Shown piece by piece: positions 48,363 through 60,238 of a DNA stretch of 64,000 bases (positions are counted from its first letter, which is position 1; the number at the start of each line of letters is the position of its first letter). Both the position numbers and the translations under genes were made by a program. Below the pieces are notes generated by a model. That model had not been told where the DNA came from. It saw only the letters and a list, made by a program, of their open reading frames with translations, and searched no databases. This DNA is from Eucommia ulmoides (lineage: Eukaryota; Streptophyta; Magnoliopsida; Garryales; Eucommiaceae), in NCBI GenBank assembly GCA_016647705.1, contig CM028339.1:21626803-21690802 (forward strand), given 5' to 3'.

Positions 48363-48380
48363 GCCTTTTTTCTTGTAGTG

Positions 48381-50674
48381 AATCTACCTATCCGACGCAG
48401 TTATTTTCTTATTGAGCTCTCTCTCTCTCTCTCTCTCTTTCTTTCTCTCTTTCTCTCTCTTGTGTCTACATTATATATACATGTTTATCTAGTCAATTTC
48501 ATTTATGTAGAGGACTATTGGACAAAAATAATTTTTACACTATTTTAAGTCTAATTATTTATGTGATTTAATCTTTGGTTGACATATTTTCATATATCAA
48601 TACATTCATCTTAGTGAGAAAACGCACGCGAAATATTGATTTATCAAAAATCATTAAGAAGTGAATGGAAAATTGTCTACAGTCGGCAACGAAGTTGATT
48701 AAAGTATTTAAAATGAGAAATCCAATATTGATTAATCAAAAACACTTAAACCACATTTATAAACCATGTTTGGATTGCAAGCCCATGTCGAGTCGTGGGT
48801 TTGGGTTTGGATTTGGGTTTTGACTTGGGGTGATTCAAGTAGAGAGAATTCTTTCTAGCATTTTCTTTAAATTGATTGTAGTGACTTCGCTAACCAAATA
48901 AGACTTATCTTTTTATATTTGTAACTCATTTTTAATGAGAAGTTACATGTGGTTAATTGGTGACTTTAATCGATACCTTTGTCATGTTGAAGTTACTTAT
49001 TTATTTATTTTATAAATAGAAAAAGTTTGTATTATTAATTAAGCACAAAATTTAAGACAACTTTCAATACGCATATATTTTGAGTCTATGTTTGTTTTAT
49101 TCTTGAGAGAGAGAGTAACACAAATTTCGTTCCTCGAATCCTTTAATTTTCAGTGATAGTATAGAAGGATCGTGATTGTTTTATTCTGAGAAGCAAAAAC
49201 CTAAGCAATCATAAGTACTTGAGTGAGGTGAAATTTGATTTAAGGAAATGTCATAAAACAATAGCTTCGATCCGCATAAATTTCTAGTAGTAACAACCTA
49301 CAATTATGATATTATTTATTTTGTGAATTCTTTTATTTTAATTTAAGTGTTCTATAATATTTGTTGGCATATATTTTACAATCTGAAATATTTACTACAC
49401 ATGTATTGAGTTTTTTAAATAGTTGTTGTGAACTATTTTATATTCTGTAATATTTATTATAAGTTAAATTCAACAACAAATTTCACAGTGTAATTTTTAT
49501 TGCTTATGATTATTATTTCATTGTATGTATATATATATACACACACATATATATATATGTGTGTGCAACGTATTTCAAAATCTCTATTGAATTAATATTT
49601 AATTAAATTAGTATTTTCATTATTATTTTTAATATTTTTACCTATCTATTTATCTATCTATATATTTAGTATGCCTATGTGTCAATATATACATATCGCT
49701 AGGACCCGCAAATCCGAATGGCGGATCTAAGCTCGGATTCGCAGATCCAAGCAATATGCACATTACAAACACACACATATAAACAGATAGATAGAGATGA
49801 GAGTTAGAGAGAGAGAGATAGAAGAAGAAGATGATGGTTGTGGACAGAGGAGGGAGGCACCGCCAGGGATTGTTAGGGGTAGAGGGGTTTGTGCAAATCT
49901 ATTGAGGGCAAAAGGGTAAAAGAAAAGAAGCTGCAGTAATTTTAAAAGGGGTAAAAATTACAATTTATTTTTTTATTTTTTTGATAAGAATGTACATCTA
50001 AAAAAAGGGATGGACACATCTAAAACAAAATAAAAAATCAATGGGTAAAATTCAATTAACCCTATTATCCCCCAAGCCCTACTGCTAACTTGGGATGCTG
50101 AATTGAAGGCTTTATTTGACTTATGAATCAAAGTTTTATTTGACTAATGAAAGAGAAAGATGCTGCCGACAAATGGTGGATGATTGTTTCTTAGATTTAG
50201 TGTTGAGAAAATCTTGACTATCTATCTTGGATTAAGATTTGTGTTATTGGAATAACGAGTGGAAATAAGAAGGTTTTAAACATTAAGAGGTGGACGCCAC
50301 AAGAAATGCTTACAAATAGTATTTTCATCCCTTCCGCCAAAAAGAAAGAAGAAAAAGAAAACGGAAAAAGGAAAAAAGAAAAAGGAAAAGAAAAAAGAAA
50401 AAAAAGAAAAAAAGAATGAAAATTACTTTTCTACCCGTGAGGTTCTACATGTGCGAATCACATGCCTAAAATCCATCACATTTAACCCTTGTTTCCGACA
50501 TAAGGGCCACATTGAAAAAAAATAAAAAAAATTAGAGAATCACATAGAAAACACCCTACAAATTGGATATTAGTATAATATACTAGTCTACAAAAATATG
50601 TATTTGTATATATTTTTTATTTGAATATTACACATGACGCACAATTAATTTTTTAATTTTATATTTAATATATT
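48381..50674. other. A/T-rich DNA without a recognisable gene
   Basis: It holds a (CT)n tract at 48417-48466 and a perfect palindrome of CA/TA/TG dinucleotides at about 49541-49566, and ends at the TAATATATT duplication of the next MITE. The purine-rich stretch 50330-50420 is simple sequence. I found no coding frame or element end. Confidence 0.5.
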
Positions 50675-51330
50675 GGGTTTATACCAATCACTTTCCCTAT
50701 CATTTTGCCATAAACCAAATATTTCTCATGTTATTTTATAAATACCAGTCAACCTCATTGGTCGATTTTTGTTCTTAAAATACATAAATGCACTTCTGTT
50801 ATTTTGAAAAAAAATTATATTTATATTTTTATAAAAATTTATTAACACCCCCTATTTTTAAAATTATATTTGTTACCTTTAACTTTTTTAAATAACTATA
50901 TTTATCTCCCACCCTACTCCACCCTCTAACCGCCCACTGCCACCGCCACCGCCACCGCCAGAGAGCGAGAGAGAGCGAGAGAGAGAGGTTGGTGGTGGGG
51001 AGAGAGAGAGAGGGGAGAGGAAGATGTTTTTTATTTATATTTTTATTTTAAATGGGATATTAGTGTAAATAAATAAAATATGAATATATATATATATATA
51101 ACAAATTTAAAAGGGTTATTTATGTATTTTATTTTTTAATTATTTAATAATTTTTAAATAGTTAAGGGTAAAATTGTCATTATAATAAAAAATTTATTAC
51201 TCTTTTATCTATAAGGGAGATAACTGATATTTGACCAAAATGATAAGGATGTTGACTAATATTTATAAAATGACAGGGGAGGTATCTAATTTAGAATGAA
51301 ATGAGAAGAGAGGTGAGTGACGTAAATCCT
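50675..51330. mobile_element. Mutator-like foldback MITE, 656 bp, TSD TAATATATT
   Basis: Arms of about 90 bp are inverted copies (GGGTTTATACC at the left, the less similar AGGATTTACGTC at the right, sharing the 'gtcattttataaatatt.gtcaac' block). The 9-bp flanks TAATATATT at 50666-50674 and 51331-51339 are identical, as expected for Mutator-type transposition. The centre carries CCACCGCCACCGCC and GAGAGAGCGAG simple sequence. No transposase. Confidence 0.75.
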
Positions 51331-51388
51331 TAATATATTTTATGAATGTCTAGCAAAAATAAATTTTAATGCAGAGAAATAAAATAAG

Positions 51389-51774
51389 GATTAATTTCAC
51401 TTTGTGCCCCTATGTTAGACCGAATTGTACTTTGTACTTTGTACTCCTGTGTGGTATTTTTATCACAACTTACCCCTTTTGTGTTTAAATTTTAAGTACT
51501 ATGGTAAAACTTTTCGTTAACTTTAAAGGTCAAAGGTAAAAGTCAAAGAAAAACTGTTAATTAATTTTAAATAACATTTATACCTTTCAAAGATTTTAAT
51601 AGGGCCTCTTTTATACTATTCAAAAACTTAGGGGCCATTGTTTATTTTTTATGCTATTCATCTTCTTCCTCCTGTGCTTCGACAACGGCAACGACGAAGG
51701 CATGGTTCATCGATGGCAACAACAACTAGTTTGTGATCTCTCTTACTCCCTTTCTTTATGTCTCTCTCTCCCTC

Positions 51775-51826
<52 letters not shown>

Positions 51827-52516
51827 GACTGCAGATCTGTATATCCAAAGCCATGGCAACGGTGGTTGTATAGTATATTAGAGAGAGAAACAGGGACAGT
51901 TGGGTGAGGAGATGAGAGAGAGAAGAGAGGGGGGTTGGGTTGTAGTTGCTTGGTTCGCTGTCGTTGGAGCAGGGAGAGGATGGAGGTGGGGAGGAAAGAC
52001 ATGAACAAGGGGTTGGACCTGCACTTGATTTGTGACCACCGGCGTCGAAAATGCAAGATATAAGGGATCTCCGATGACCCAGTAGAGGACGAGCTCCTCC
52101 TCATTAGGTGGTGGTGGAGCTTGGTGGTAGTTTTCGGTAGTGTAAAAGTAGAAGTGGTCTGGTTGGTGGTGGTGCTTGCTGTTTTGCTCTGACTAGGGTA
52201 TTGAAGACATCGGAAATGAATAGACAATGGGGTTGCGGTGGAGGGGCGAGGAGTTCAAGCGAAAAAAAAAAAAAATACAATTTTTACCCTTAAAATTTGA
52301 GGACTTTTAAAATTGATCCCAATTCAATTAAATAAAGTAAAATGGAAACATTATCGTTATTTCTTAAGTGAAATGATGCAACTACACTTAGTTCTATTAA
52401 ATTTTTAACCATTACACTTAAATCTTAAGCATAGGGACTACATGTGATAACAAAATAACACAAAGGTGCAAAGTACAATTCGATCTAACTACAAGGATAG
52501 AAAGTATAATTAATCC
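51389..52516. mobile_element. GGATTAATT foldback element, 1128 bp
   Basis: Left arm from GGATTAATTTCACTTTG (51389) and right arm ending in CAAAGTACAATTCGATC...ATTAATCC (52516) are inverted copies over roughly 120 bp. Flanks ATAAAATAA and TAAAAATAA agree at 7 of 9 positions. It belongs to the same family as 57820-58319. The centre contains an (AT)n tract (51778-51823) and a GGTGG/GAGAG-rich stretch. The 134-codon minus-strand frame at 51823-52227 is low-complexity Ser/Thr/Pro and I do not accept it as a gene. Confidence 0.65.
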
Positions 52517-54600
52517 TAAAAATAAAATTTTAACTTCTAAAACTATTATTGTTCATTACTCAAATTTATTTTAGAAAAATATTAAATGACAAGTAAATAA
52601 ACTCCTAGATGCCTTTTTAAAATTTTGTAAATTTTTTTTTTTTTTTTTTTAATATAACATTTTTAGCATAATCTACTCTTTACGTTGTTTAACAGTTTTT
52701 ATTATTTGGTTAAGAAGTTTAGAATATTCTTTGAAGCACATGAAATTGAATAAATTTTATATGTAATTAATAGATAGAGAGAGAATTTTATTAAATAGTT
52801 AGATAAAGTAAAACAGATGAAGATATAAAGTCATATATAATTAATAACAATAGAAGCAATCATCCACCAAAATATGAATAAATTTCAGTGAAATCCCATC
52901 TCATTTAAAAAACCTATGACAATACCCTCTGTCATTTGACAAACATCTTCAACAACCATTTCTTTGATGTTAATATAAAAGTACTTATTTGACCCCATTA
53001 TTATATTATTAAAAATTTAATTAAAACTATTTAATAAAAAAATTACTCATATAATTCTCTTAAAAGAATTACAAATTTGGTCTAAGTTTTATTTTTCTTT
53101 TTAACTTTTATTTATGTAATATATCTTCAATTTCAAATATTTTTGATTATCTTTGGGATCAAATAGTGGTTATTATATTTTTTTTAATATTTAAAGAGTA
53201 CTTGTCATTGAGTTTTTTAGAATTAAAAATATTCTGAGAATTAAATATTATTGATTTATGTAATAAATTTTCAATTCAAATTTGTTTATTACTTTTGGAA
53301 TGAAATGATGATTTTTTATAATTTTTTTAGCATTTAAAAAGTACTTGTTAAATATTTGAAATTTAAAATTATTCCAACAATGAAATATTTTTTATTTATG
53401 AAAATGAAGTTATAGTTTATTTATAACATGTTTTATTTAATTACATTTTTTGTTAAAATTGTTTAGTGACGTTTTCATATATTTAATAATTACTTCACCT
53501 CAGGGTTTGAAACAGTGAACTAGTAGATTTTCTAACGGTTATTTTGAACCATTTAATGTGTTTGTCCTTTCTTGCTCATTTTCTATATAAAATTGGTTCC
53601 ATGAAAATAAATAAATAAATTGACTACTTCAATTAACTCTGACAAATATATATATATATATATAAAGTAAGAAAGAGTCATTTTTTCTAAAAAGATTAAA
53701 AAGTGTAGTAAGTGTAGCATTCACTATTTTTCGTTATTTTTTTTAAAAAAATATACTTTATTTGAAAGGCATATAAATGTCATTTTATGTAAAAAAATAA
53801 ATTGTGAAAAAAAAAAAATGCCAAACAAAATTAGATGTGATCCGTTTACAAGAGTTTTGGGGTGTCGTTGTTGGGCTTCTAAAATGACAAAGCGGGCGAT
53901 TTCAAATGACAGGGGGTGTCGTAAATTTTTCAAATGGAAATTTATCCACCAAAATATTCGTGTATGAAAATTCTCACTATTTTAATTATAGAAAAATATG
54001 TAATCTCCATTCAAAATAATAAATAATAATTAAATTCACTCAAATCATTATATTATTGATAAATAATATTTAATATAAGTTTAGAAAGAAAAATTAAGAA
54101 GAATCAAGAGATGACTTTGATTCTTAAGTCTAGTTTTCTTTTCATAATTTACATATATATATATATATATATATACCACAAAAAATGGTTTTGACAATGG
54201 TTACAAATCTAACGTTCTAGTCACCACCCACTCAACAATGAAATTGAATAGAGCCCACTAACATTGTAGTTATTTAGTCGTGTGAGGTTCTACCAATACA
54301 AAATGTGAATGATAATTGGATTGTGAAACCCCGTCAAATTTGTACATAACTGTACCACCAAAAAAAAAAAAGTCAAAATTCACACATTGTAACGATAGTA
54401 TATGCATAGAGAGAGAATCTAGATATCAAATCCAGCTTACTTTGACGTTGACTTGTGAGTAACAAATAAAAGTCAACAATAAAATTAAAGATACAAGAAA
54501 TTTTTAAGAAAAGCGAAAGGTGTGATCACAAGAGAAGAGAGAGAGTGTGTGTCATAGGGATAGATGATTATGATTGCTTCAAATAAATGTGCTGACTTTG
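52517..54600. other. A/T-rich DNA; possible older foldback arms
   Basis: 52890-52960 and 53860-53935 look like weak inverted copies (both contain a phrase like CCCTCTGTCATTTGA and its complement), which may be the arms of an old foldback element of about 1 kb. The interior is simple A/T sequence with an (AT)n tract at 53647-53662, and another follows at 54147-54175. No gene. Confidence 0.3.
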
Positions 54601-54637
54601 TTACAAAGAAAAGAAGGATGGATTAGTGGAGCTAAAA

Positions 54638-54727
54638 ATGATGAAATCTGAAATCGCCGCCCGAAGATATGGAGATGTTAGTGCTGTCGGAAATGGAGGA
54701 TCCGTAGCTATGTTTTCACCTCATAAG
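54638..54727 (+). CDS. Possible first coding exon of a host-gene remnant
   Basis: ATG 54638 opens 30 codons (MMKSEIAARRYGDVSAVGNG and nine more), ending exactly at a donor-like CATAAG|GTAAAT. The preceding 150 bases look like a plant 5' leader: purine-rich, with TTTGACGTTGACTTG-type W-box strings further up (about 54440-54480). Base composition is richer in G/C than the surroundings. No matching downstream exon was found; a Copia LTR sits 360 bp later. I do not recognise the product, and it may be chance. Confidence 0.25.
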
Positions 54728-55089
54728 GTAAATTTCGGGGTTGATAGAAACTTGAGACCACCTTGCACTTTTATTTGAGTCCAAATTACATTTCTACCCA
54801 ATAACCAAGAAAGAAGAGAGAAAAGAGGAGTTGGAAATTCAACTTTGTGGCTTGATGATTAGATGGCCATTTAAATTCCATTTTGGCTAATTTCCAAGAA
54901 TTATTCTCAACAACCAGTATTACGATTTTATCGGTCTTGATCATTTGTAATGCTACTATTATTGGTTGTTCAATAATTTTCTCTAAACTCGCTCTTAGCA
55001 TTTTATTTGTTACTTGTTTTATATTTAGTTAATTATTTAATTATATTTCAATTACATAAAGAGGAAAAATAAATAAATTAATTGATAAG
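54728..55089. other. Intron-like stretch between the candidate exon and the solo LTR
   Basis: T/A-rich with no frame of interest. Ends at the ATAAG copy (55085-55089) that flanks the Copia solo LTR. Confidence 0.3.
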
Positions 55090-57047
55090 TGTTAACCTAC
55101 GTATCTACCCAAAAGGGAGGCTGAATTAGGTAGTTAAAAATGAAACAAATAATTTACCAATTAATCAATCACCAATTTTGCCAACTGATTGTTATGTTGA
55201 GTTAAGCGGAAATGTATTTATCTTAGTGCATAATCAAACAGATAAAGATAGAGAAATTTGACACACAGATTTATCCTGGTTCGGCAAACTGCCATTGCCT
55301 ACGTCTAGTACACCCCTAACTCTCGCGGGGATTTCGCAATTCACTAAACCCGATTCCTTTGCAAGGTAGGAACCATATTTTTGGGCAATTTCGCATTTAC
55401 TGGCGCAAAAATAGCCTAATTAGTTTACAGATTCACAATCAGACCTAATTTTTTCCTAAGCTAAAGACTAACTCCATCTTTTTCGCAGGCTAAAAACTAA
55501 CATTATCTTCTTTCCGGGCTAAAGATTAACCTATGATTAGGCAGCATCCCTTTATGCCTAATTCACTCTCACTGAGACCAAGTATGTTTAGGTCTAAATT
55601 ACAACTGACAAATACAAAAAAAAATATAGTTTCTTCTTACATGAGCTTCTACCAGCTCAAATTAAAATATATTCAATTAATGGCACGATACCATGTGAAA
55701 GAAATATATGAGAATGAAAACCTGATTACAAATAATTAAAGCACAGAAATTAAAAAAATCAAATTTTCTGGAAAAAATAGTTTTACAAAATTTTCAAGAT
55801 ATTCAGTAGTATTAAAAATGATTTTTCAATCAAAACTATAATAAGCTCAAACAATAGATATTAATTAATTAAAGCAAAGTAATTTGAGTAGGTAAATAAG
55901 AACAATCTTACTGGGATTTCCATAAGAAGATCAAACGCAAGATTCAAACCCGGTATTAGCAAAAATAACGCTTTCAATCAAAAATATTTCACAAAATATT
56001 CTCTAAAAAATATTTCAGAATAAGATATGATATCTCTTTTAAAAATTATGAAATTATATGTATTGATGATGCCTTTTAATTTCAAATCCCTAGGTCTATA
56101 TATAGCAATTTTAAACTATGCCTAAAAATGTAATTTTTGAAAGATATACCCAAAATTATCATATATAGACTCCATATATCAAACCTTTTAAATCGGTAAT
56201 ATTTGACCCACAAATAAATTTTTAATCTACACGATTTAGTCTCAAAAAGATTTTGGTTTAAATCCCATAAAGATAAAAACAAGTTTTCCCTATAAAAATT
56301 ACAAAATCAAATACATGCATGAAATCATAAAATCTTCTAAATCTAAGATGTATCTTTGAAAATTAGTCGAAATCCATTTAATTATAATACGTAAATGTTT
56401 AAATCGAAGATAAATGGGCAGGAGATCTTCTAAAATGCTCTAGTCAAAGATCTGACTTTTATCCTTTCGGTTGACCGACTCCACAAACGGTCCACCGCTT
56501 GAACTCCAACGTCTAGATTTCTAGCCGTTGAACCCTAGGTCGGTCGACCAATCACTCAAACGTTTAGAACCTTGAATTAATTGTTCATCCTTGAGGTCGA
56601 CCAACCAACCAAAATTCCCAAAAAACTCAGTCTTGATGAATTGAGTCAACTGTTCAGGACAAAAAACACAATTTTCACATTTTTTAAACATTTTCTTGAT
56701 TGAACTTTTAGGAAAATCATTTGGACATATAAATTTATCACTTCTTAACATATTTCAGATATTTTAAAATATTTTTAAGTATTATGTGTGATCCTAATCA
56801 GATTGAATTAAGAGCATAAGAAGAAATTAGGTGTTTTATCTAGAATTACAAAAAATATTATTGATCGAAATTTTTTTCAATATTTTCATTGCAGCCATCT
56901 CAATCTTTTTTAATTATCTTCTTGAAAATCATTATTTTTTTTATTTGCTCAACAAAATTAAAATCTGAAATACTTAATAAACACATTAATTCGTCATTCC
57001 TCAAAACATCAATGTCAATTGATTCATCAATGCATGTAAGATCAATA
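55090..57047 (-). repeat. Copia solo LTR, TSD ATAAG
   Basis: 1958 bp, related to the LTRs of element C (same 'ctaccc.aa.gg.gg.tgaattaggta' start and 'gtgtgatcctaatc' block near 56785). Starts TGTTAACC and ends GATCAATA, the last dinucleotide being a CA-to-TA change. Flanked by ATAAG at 55085-55089 and 57048-57052. GGTCGACC-type dyads occur at 56460-56610. Short frames inside are not genes. Confidence 0.85.
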
Positions 57048-57052
57048 ATAAG

Positions 57053-57819
57053 TTTTTCCAATACTTTCAAAATAATGAAAAATATATATAGTTTTACCTA
57101 AATAAAATTTTTGCATGTTTAATCAAAACCTGAAAATCCTTTTGAAATCATTAAAAAAAATAGACCAGTACAATTATTTTCGAAATACAAATTGTTCATA
57201 ATATAATGCACTAACTAACTCTTTTTTACTTTACTTGTGCTGAGATAAATTTTATTGGGAAAAGAGTTACATGATAATGCAATAGAAATACCATAAAAAT
57301 TTAGCTAGCACAATTCAAGCACCAAAAGTAAAACATATGAATCAATTCCATTTCCATCCCCCGCTACCAACCATAGAAATATTGCTCCACACAAGTAGTC
57401 AAAAAGAAAAAAAAAAAAAAAGAAAAAAAAAAAGACGATTTTGGGAAAAGACTAAAATCAAATGATGTGAATTTAAGTATGGAGTCCACGCAGTAAAATA
57501 ATACTAAAAATGTAGATAAAGGACAGTTGTGTTCCAGTAAGTCTGACCTTTCTTCTATTTCACATGTGCCGACCTTGATGCTTTAATGAGTAGCCCCACA
57601 ACAAAACCAAACACCACAAAATAATCAACTTTGCATGATGATTCCTATGCAAAAAATACTTGACTTGAGTTCCCGCATAGAATAAATACATGTGTGCAAG
57701 TTGCAGCACCCAAAAACAAAAGGTCAACCAAAGTGGGATGATGATTCACCCAGCGTTACACCTCAAATGACTCGCATCCTGAATTAAAGGTGACGGTAAC
57801 TGGACTATGGGTTTGTTTA
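57053..57819. other. Low-copy-looking A/T-rich DNA, no gene seen
   Basis: It contains A-runs at 57403-57435. 57460-57790 is less repetitive than its surroundings and matches no element in the window, so it may be old host intergenic DNA. Ends at GTTTGTTTA, the left duplication of the MITE. Confidence 0.3.
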
Positions 57820-58319
57820 GGATTAATTACTGTGTGTCCTTGTGATTAGGTTTTATTCTACTTTTCTCCATCTATTATTTACTTCGGTACTTTGTCCTTT
57901 TGTAGTGGTGGACTAAAGTACAACATTAACGGTTTCCATCCGAGTTAACGATTTTTATGGTTCACACCGGCTTCCGAGATACGGGCTCCATTTTCCGTGA
58001 TTTCCCTCCAATCTCAGAAGATTATGTGGAAGAATTTTATTGGAAAGACTTGAATTTGGCCACCTACAGCTCCATGATCAATCCGGTTCCTGGAATGCAT
58101 GATTGAGTTCAAACGGGAGAGGGATTTTGGAGGAAAATCACACAACACGGAGCCCCAATCTCAAGAGTCGCACCTGAGCCACAAAAACCGTTTACTTGAA
58201 TAGAACCCGTTAGTGTTGTACTTTAGTCCACAACCACAGAGGAACAAAGTACTGACGAAAATAATACAGAGAGATAAAGTGCAACATTGTCTAACTAGGG
58301 GACAATGAATAATTAATCC
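57820..58319. mobile_element. GGATTAATTA foldback MITE, 500 bp, 9-bp TSD
   Basis: Inverted arms of about 200 bp (GGATTAATTA at 57820, TAATTAATCC at 58319; the shared 'gtggactaaagtacaac' lies far inside both arms) leave only a short centre. Flanks GTTTGTTTA (57811-57819) and ATTTGTTTA (58320-58328) differ at one base, pointing to a Mutator-type event. Non-coding. Confidence 0.8.
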
Positions 58320-58398
58320 ATTTGTTTATAAAAAATTAATTGTCGGAAAAAAATTTCGAAAACACTTCCCAGCCCAAAGCAAACCACTTTAGGTCAAG

Positions 58399-58466
58399 AT
58401 ATGTACTGAAATATATTATGTTTTTACAAGCCATTCTTGTAAAACTCAACAGATTTCAGTACATAT
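58399..58466. other. Compact 68-nt two-stem hairpin
   Basis: A perfect 14-bp outer stem (ATATGTACTGAAAT pairing with ATTTCAGTACATAT), a symmetric 7/7 internal loop, a 10-bp inner stem (GTTTTTACAAG with CTTGTAAAAC, one bulged T) and the loop CCATT. It is neither LTR nor MITE-end sequence of any family seen here. Nature unknown. Confidence 0.55.
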
Positions 58467-58626
58467 TTTTACAATAAACTAAAACATATCCAAATAACGA
58501 AGAATAACCCTTCAAAAACATAAAGCTTGACTGCGCTTAAGGTAATGGCCGTTATGCGTTCAGGCTGTGGATTTTAGTAACGGTATTGCGGCCGGGAACA
58601 AGTCGTTGGGTGGGGGTATTGAATTA

Positions 58627-58920
58627 CTATGCAAAATGCATTCCCCATTGAAACATGGTGATCCACCATATCTGATCTTTCCTTGCAAGTGCTATCAAAG
58701 TAGGAGAAGCACTGCCAAATGACCCATCTATGTGGAGGAGACACCTCTTTCTCATCATTTCAGTTCTATTTGGAAGGGAGGTGAGGCTTAAGCTTATCCT
58801 TTTAGGGAACTGCACTATTTGTACCACTCAAATCTATGACCAAAAACCTGATATAGGCTTTGAGCACATTTCGTCCATCATGCTTCTTGCCTTTGTTGCG
58901 TTGTCGTTTCTGATCTGATA
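58627..58920 (-). pseudogene. Weak coding-like segment, minus strand
   Basis: A minus-strand frame from about 58920 reads basic residues (QRNKGKKHDG) then KAYIRFLVIDLSGTN, and a second frame (58827-58627) continues with KRISLSLTSLPNRTEMM and SFGSASPTLIALARKDQ. Base composition is more even than in the neighbourhood and no repeat match is seen. It may be a remnant of a host gene or a transposase exon with one shift. I do not recognise it. Confidence 0.2.
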
Positions 58921-59212
58921 GCATCTCAATCAATCAAATGTTATAAATGCTATAGCAACTTGCCACATTTGTTTCTCAAACTTTAGAAAAAAGTAAGTTG
59001 TACCATTATAAAGAAGATGGACTCAGAATCATACAAATTTGAATTGTATGTCAACAAACAAATAAATAAATAAATAACTGGCCAAAAAAGGATTTAAACC
59101 AATTGAAAACACTTGCGAGAATTCTTTATTTGCTTCTATTTCTTTCAGGTAGATAGAGCCCTGAAACTAAACTAAATCTAAGAACCCAATTCGCGTCTAT
59201 AGTTATTAGATC
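58921..59212. other. Short spacer without recognisable content
   Basis: A/T-rich. It includes the small inverted repeat CATACAA...TTGTATG near 59033 and a TTTCTTTCAG acceptor-like string near 59140. Nothing further is supported. Confidence 0.3.
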
Positions 59213-59730
59213 TGTTGGAGAAAAAACAAATAAATCGAGAAAAATAAAAACTTATATCGGACTAAGGGACGTAAATCTCGCTCTATTTATAGAGATTCAA
59301 GCCCTTTGCGGTTGATAACACCTTGAGGCCCGCGCAACATATCTTATCTTTGACTTGGCACCTCCAGGATACAACAGTCTGACTTAGTCATTTGATTCAC
59401 ACTAACTTTGCACAAGTAATAGAACTCAAAACTCAACCAAGATAATATATTTATTTGCTCAATATAAAGTATATATGACAATATGAAAGATACACAAAAC
59501 TTGTAGGAGGACCTATCCCAAAACACACAAAATTAAATACATAAAATAAATGAAAAATATTACAAAATACCAAAAATCTTGAATGTTATAAGAATATGAA
59601 AGGATATCATGAATGGGGCATTAACCTATTGAGATAGTAGGAGATTCTCTATCTCCATAACTTACGAAACTCCAAAATAAATAATTCAATAAATGAATAA
59701 GTAAATAATATAGATTAAAATGTAACAACA
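59213..59730 (-). repeat. Copia 3' LTR, short type, reverse
   Basis: 518 bp. Minus strand: starts TGTTGTTACATTTT and ends TTCTCCAACA. A polypurine tract, AGTGGGGGAA on the minus strand, abuts it at 59731-59740, fixing orientation. A palindromic TATA box (CTCTATAAATAGAG on the minus strand) lies at 59281-59294. A different family from the long-LTR elements above. Confidence 0.7.
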
Positions 59731-59834
59731 TTCCCCCACTCATTTAAATATAAAATAAAATTACCAGACAAAGAAGGATCAACATGCATCATGAAGGTGT
59801 GCTCTGCATTGAACTTTTACTTAATGAAACAACA
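59731..59834 (-). mobile_element. Internal end of the short-LTR Copia element
   Basis: Polypurine tract and about 90 bp of the internal 3' untranslated region, cut off by the CACTA-like remnant at about 59835. Confidence 0.5.
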
Positions 59835-60238
59835 ATCTCTATAACAAAAACGAGCTTTAGCAATAGTTCAATTAGCCGCTAAAAATTTATTTTTAAGCCA
59901 CTAAAGATTTTAGCAGCAATTTATATAGCTACAGTAGCTATATGATATAACGATTAATTTATAATTAGCCACTAAGATTTAGTGTTAAATAGAAAATATT
60001 ATGTGGCTCTTTAGATTACACGACAAATTTAAATTTCAATAAAATAAATAAATAAAAGTACTAAATGTTTATTTTTATATTTAGTGACAAATGATGATTT
60101 AGCCGGTAAATGTTTTACATTTACCGGCTATTATATTTTTTGTACAACGATAATTTTAAATGCCACTAAAAAAAATAATGTTAAATAATATTTTAATATT
60201 TAGTGAAAAATGACGACTTAGGTAGTAAATATATTAGG
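59835..60238. mobile_element. CACTA-like end with subterminal repeats, truncated
   Basis: Begins CTATAACAAAAACGAGC, close to the CACTATAACAAAAACG-type ends of some CACTA families, followed by a dense set of TAGCCGCTAAA, GCCACTAA and TTAGTGGC-type repeats in both orientations, the usual subterminal pattern. No second end: a Copia LTR starts at 60239. It differs from the complete CACTA element at 36433. Confidence 0.45.

Larger units (their letters stand above)
36433..48380 (+). mobile_element. Complete CACTA (En/Spm) transposon, 11.9 kb, TSD AAT
   Basis: The ends are perfect 18-bp inverted repeats, CACTACAAGAAAAAAGGC, at 36433-36450 and 48363-48380. Similarity extends another ten bases with one mismatch. 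It is flanked by AAT on both sides (36430-36432 and 48381-48383), the 3-bp duplication typical of CACTA elements. Subterminal AACTGTGATAAAAA-type repeats lie inside each end. It carries a leader exon with a long intron, a tnp2-type transposase gene and a second multi-exon gene, both in the plus direction. Both genes have stops, so the element is autonomous in structure but not in coding capacity. Confidence 0.95.

Noticed and set aside
51823..52227. 134-codon minus-strand frame
   Set aside because: Low-complexity Ser/Thr/Pro from GGTGG and GAGAG repeats inside a foldback element, with no domain.
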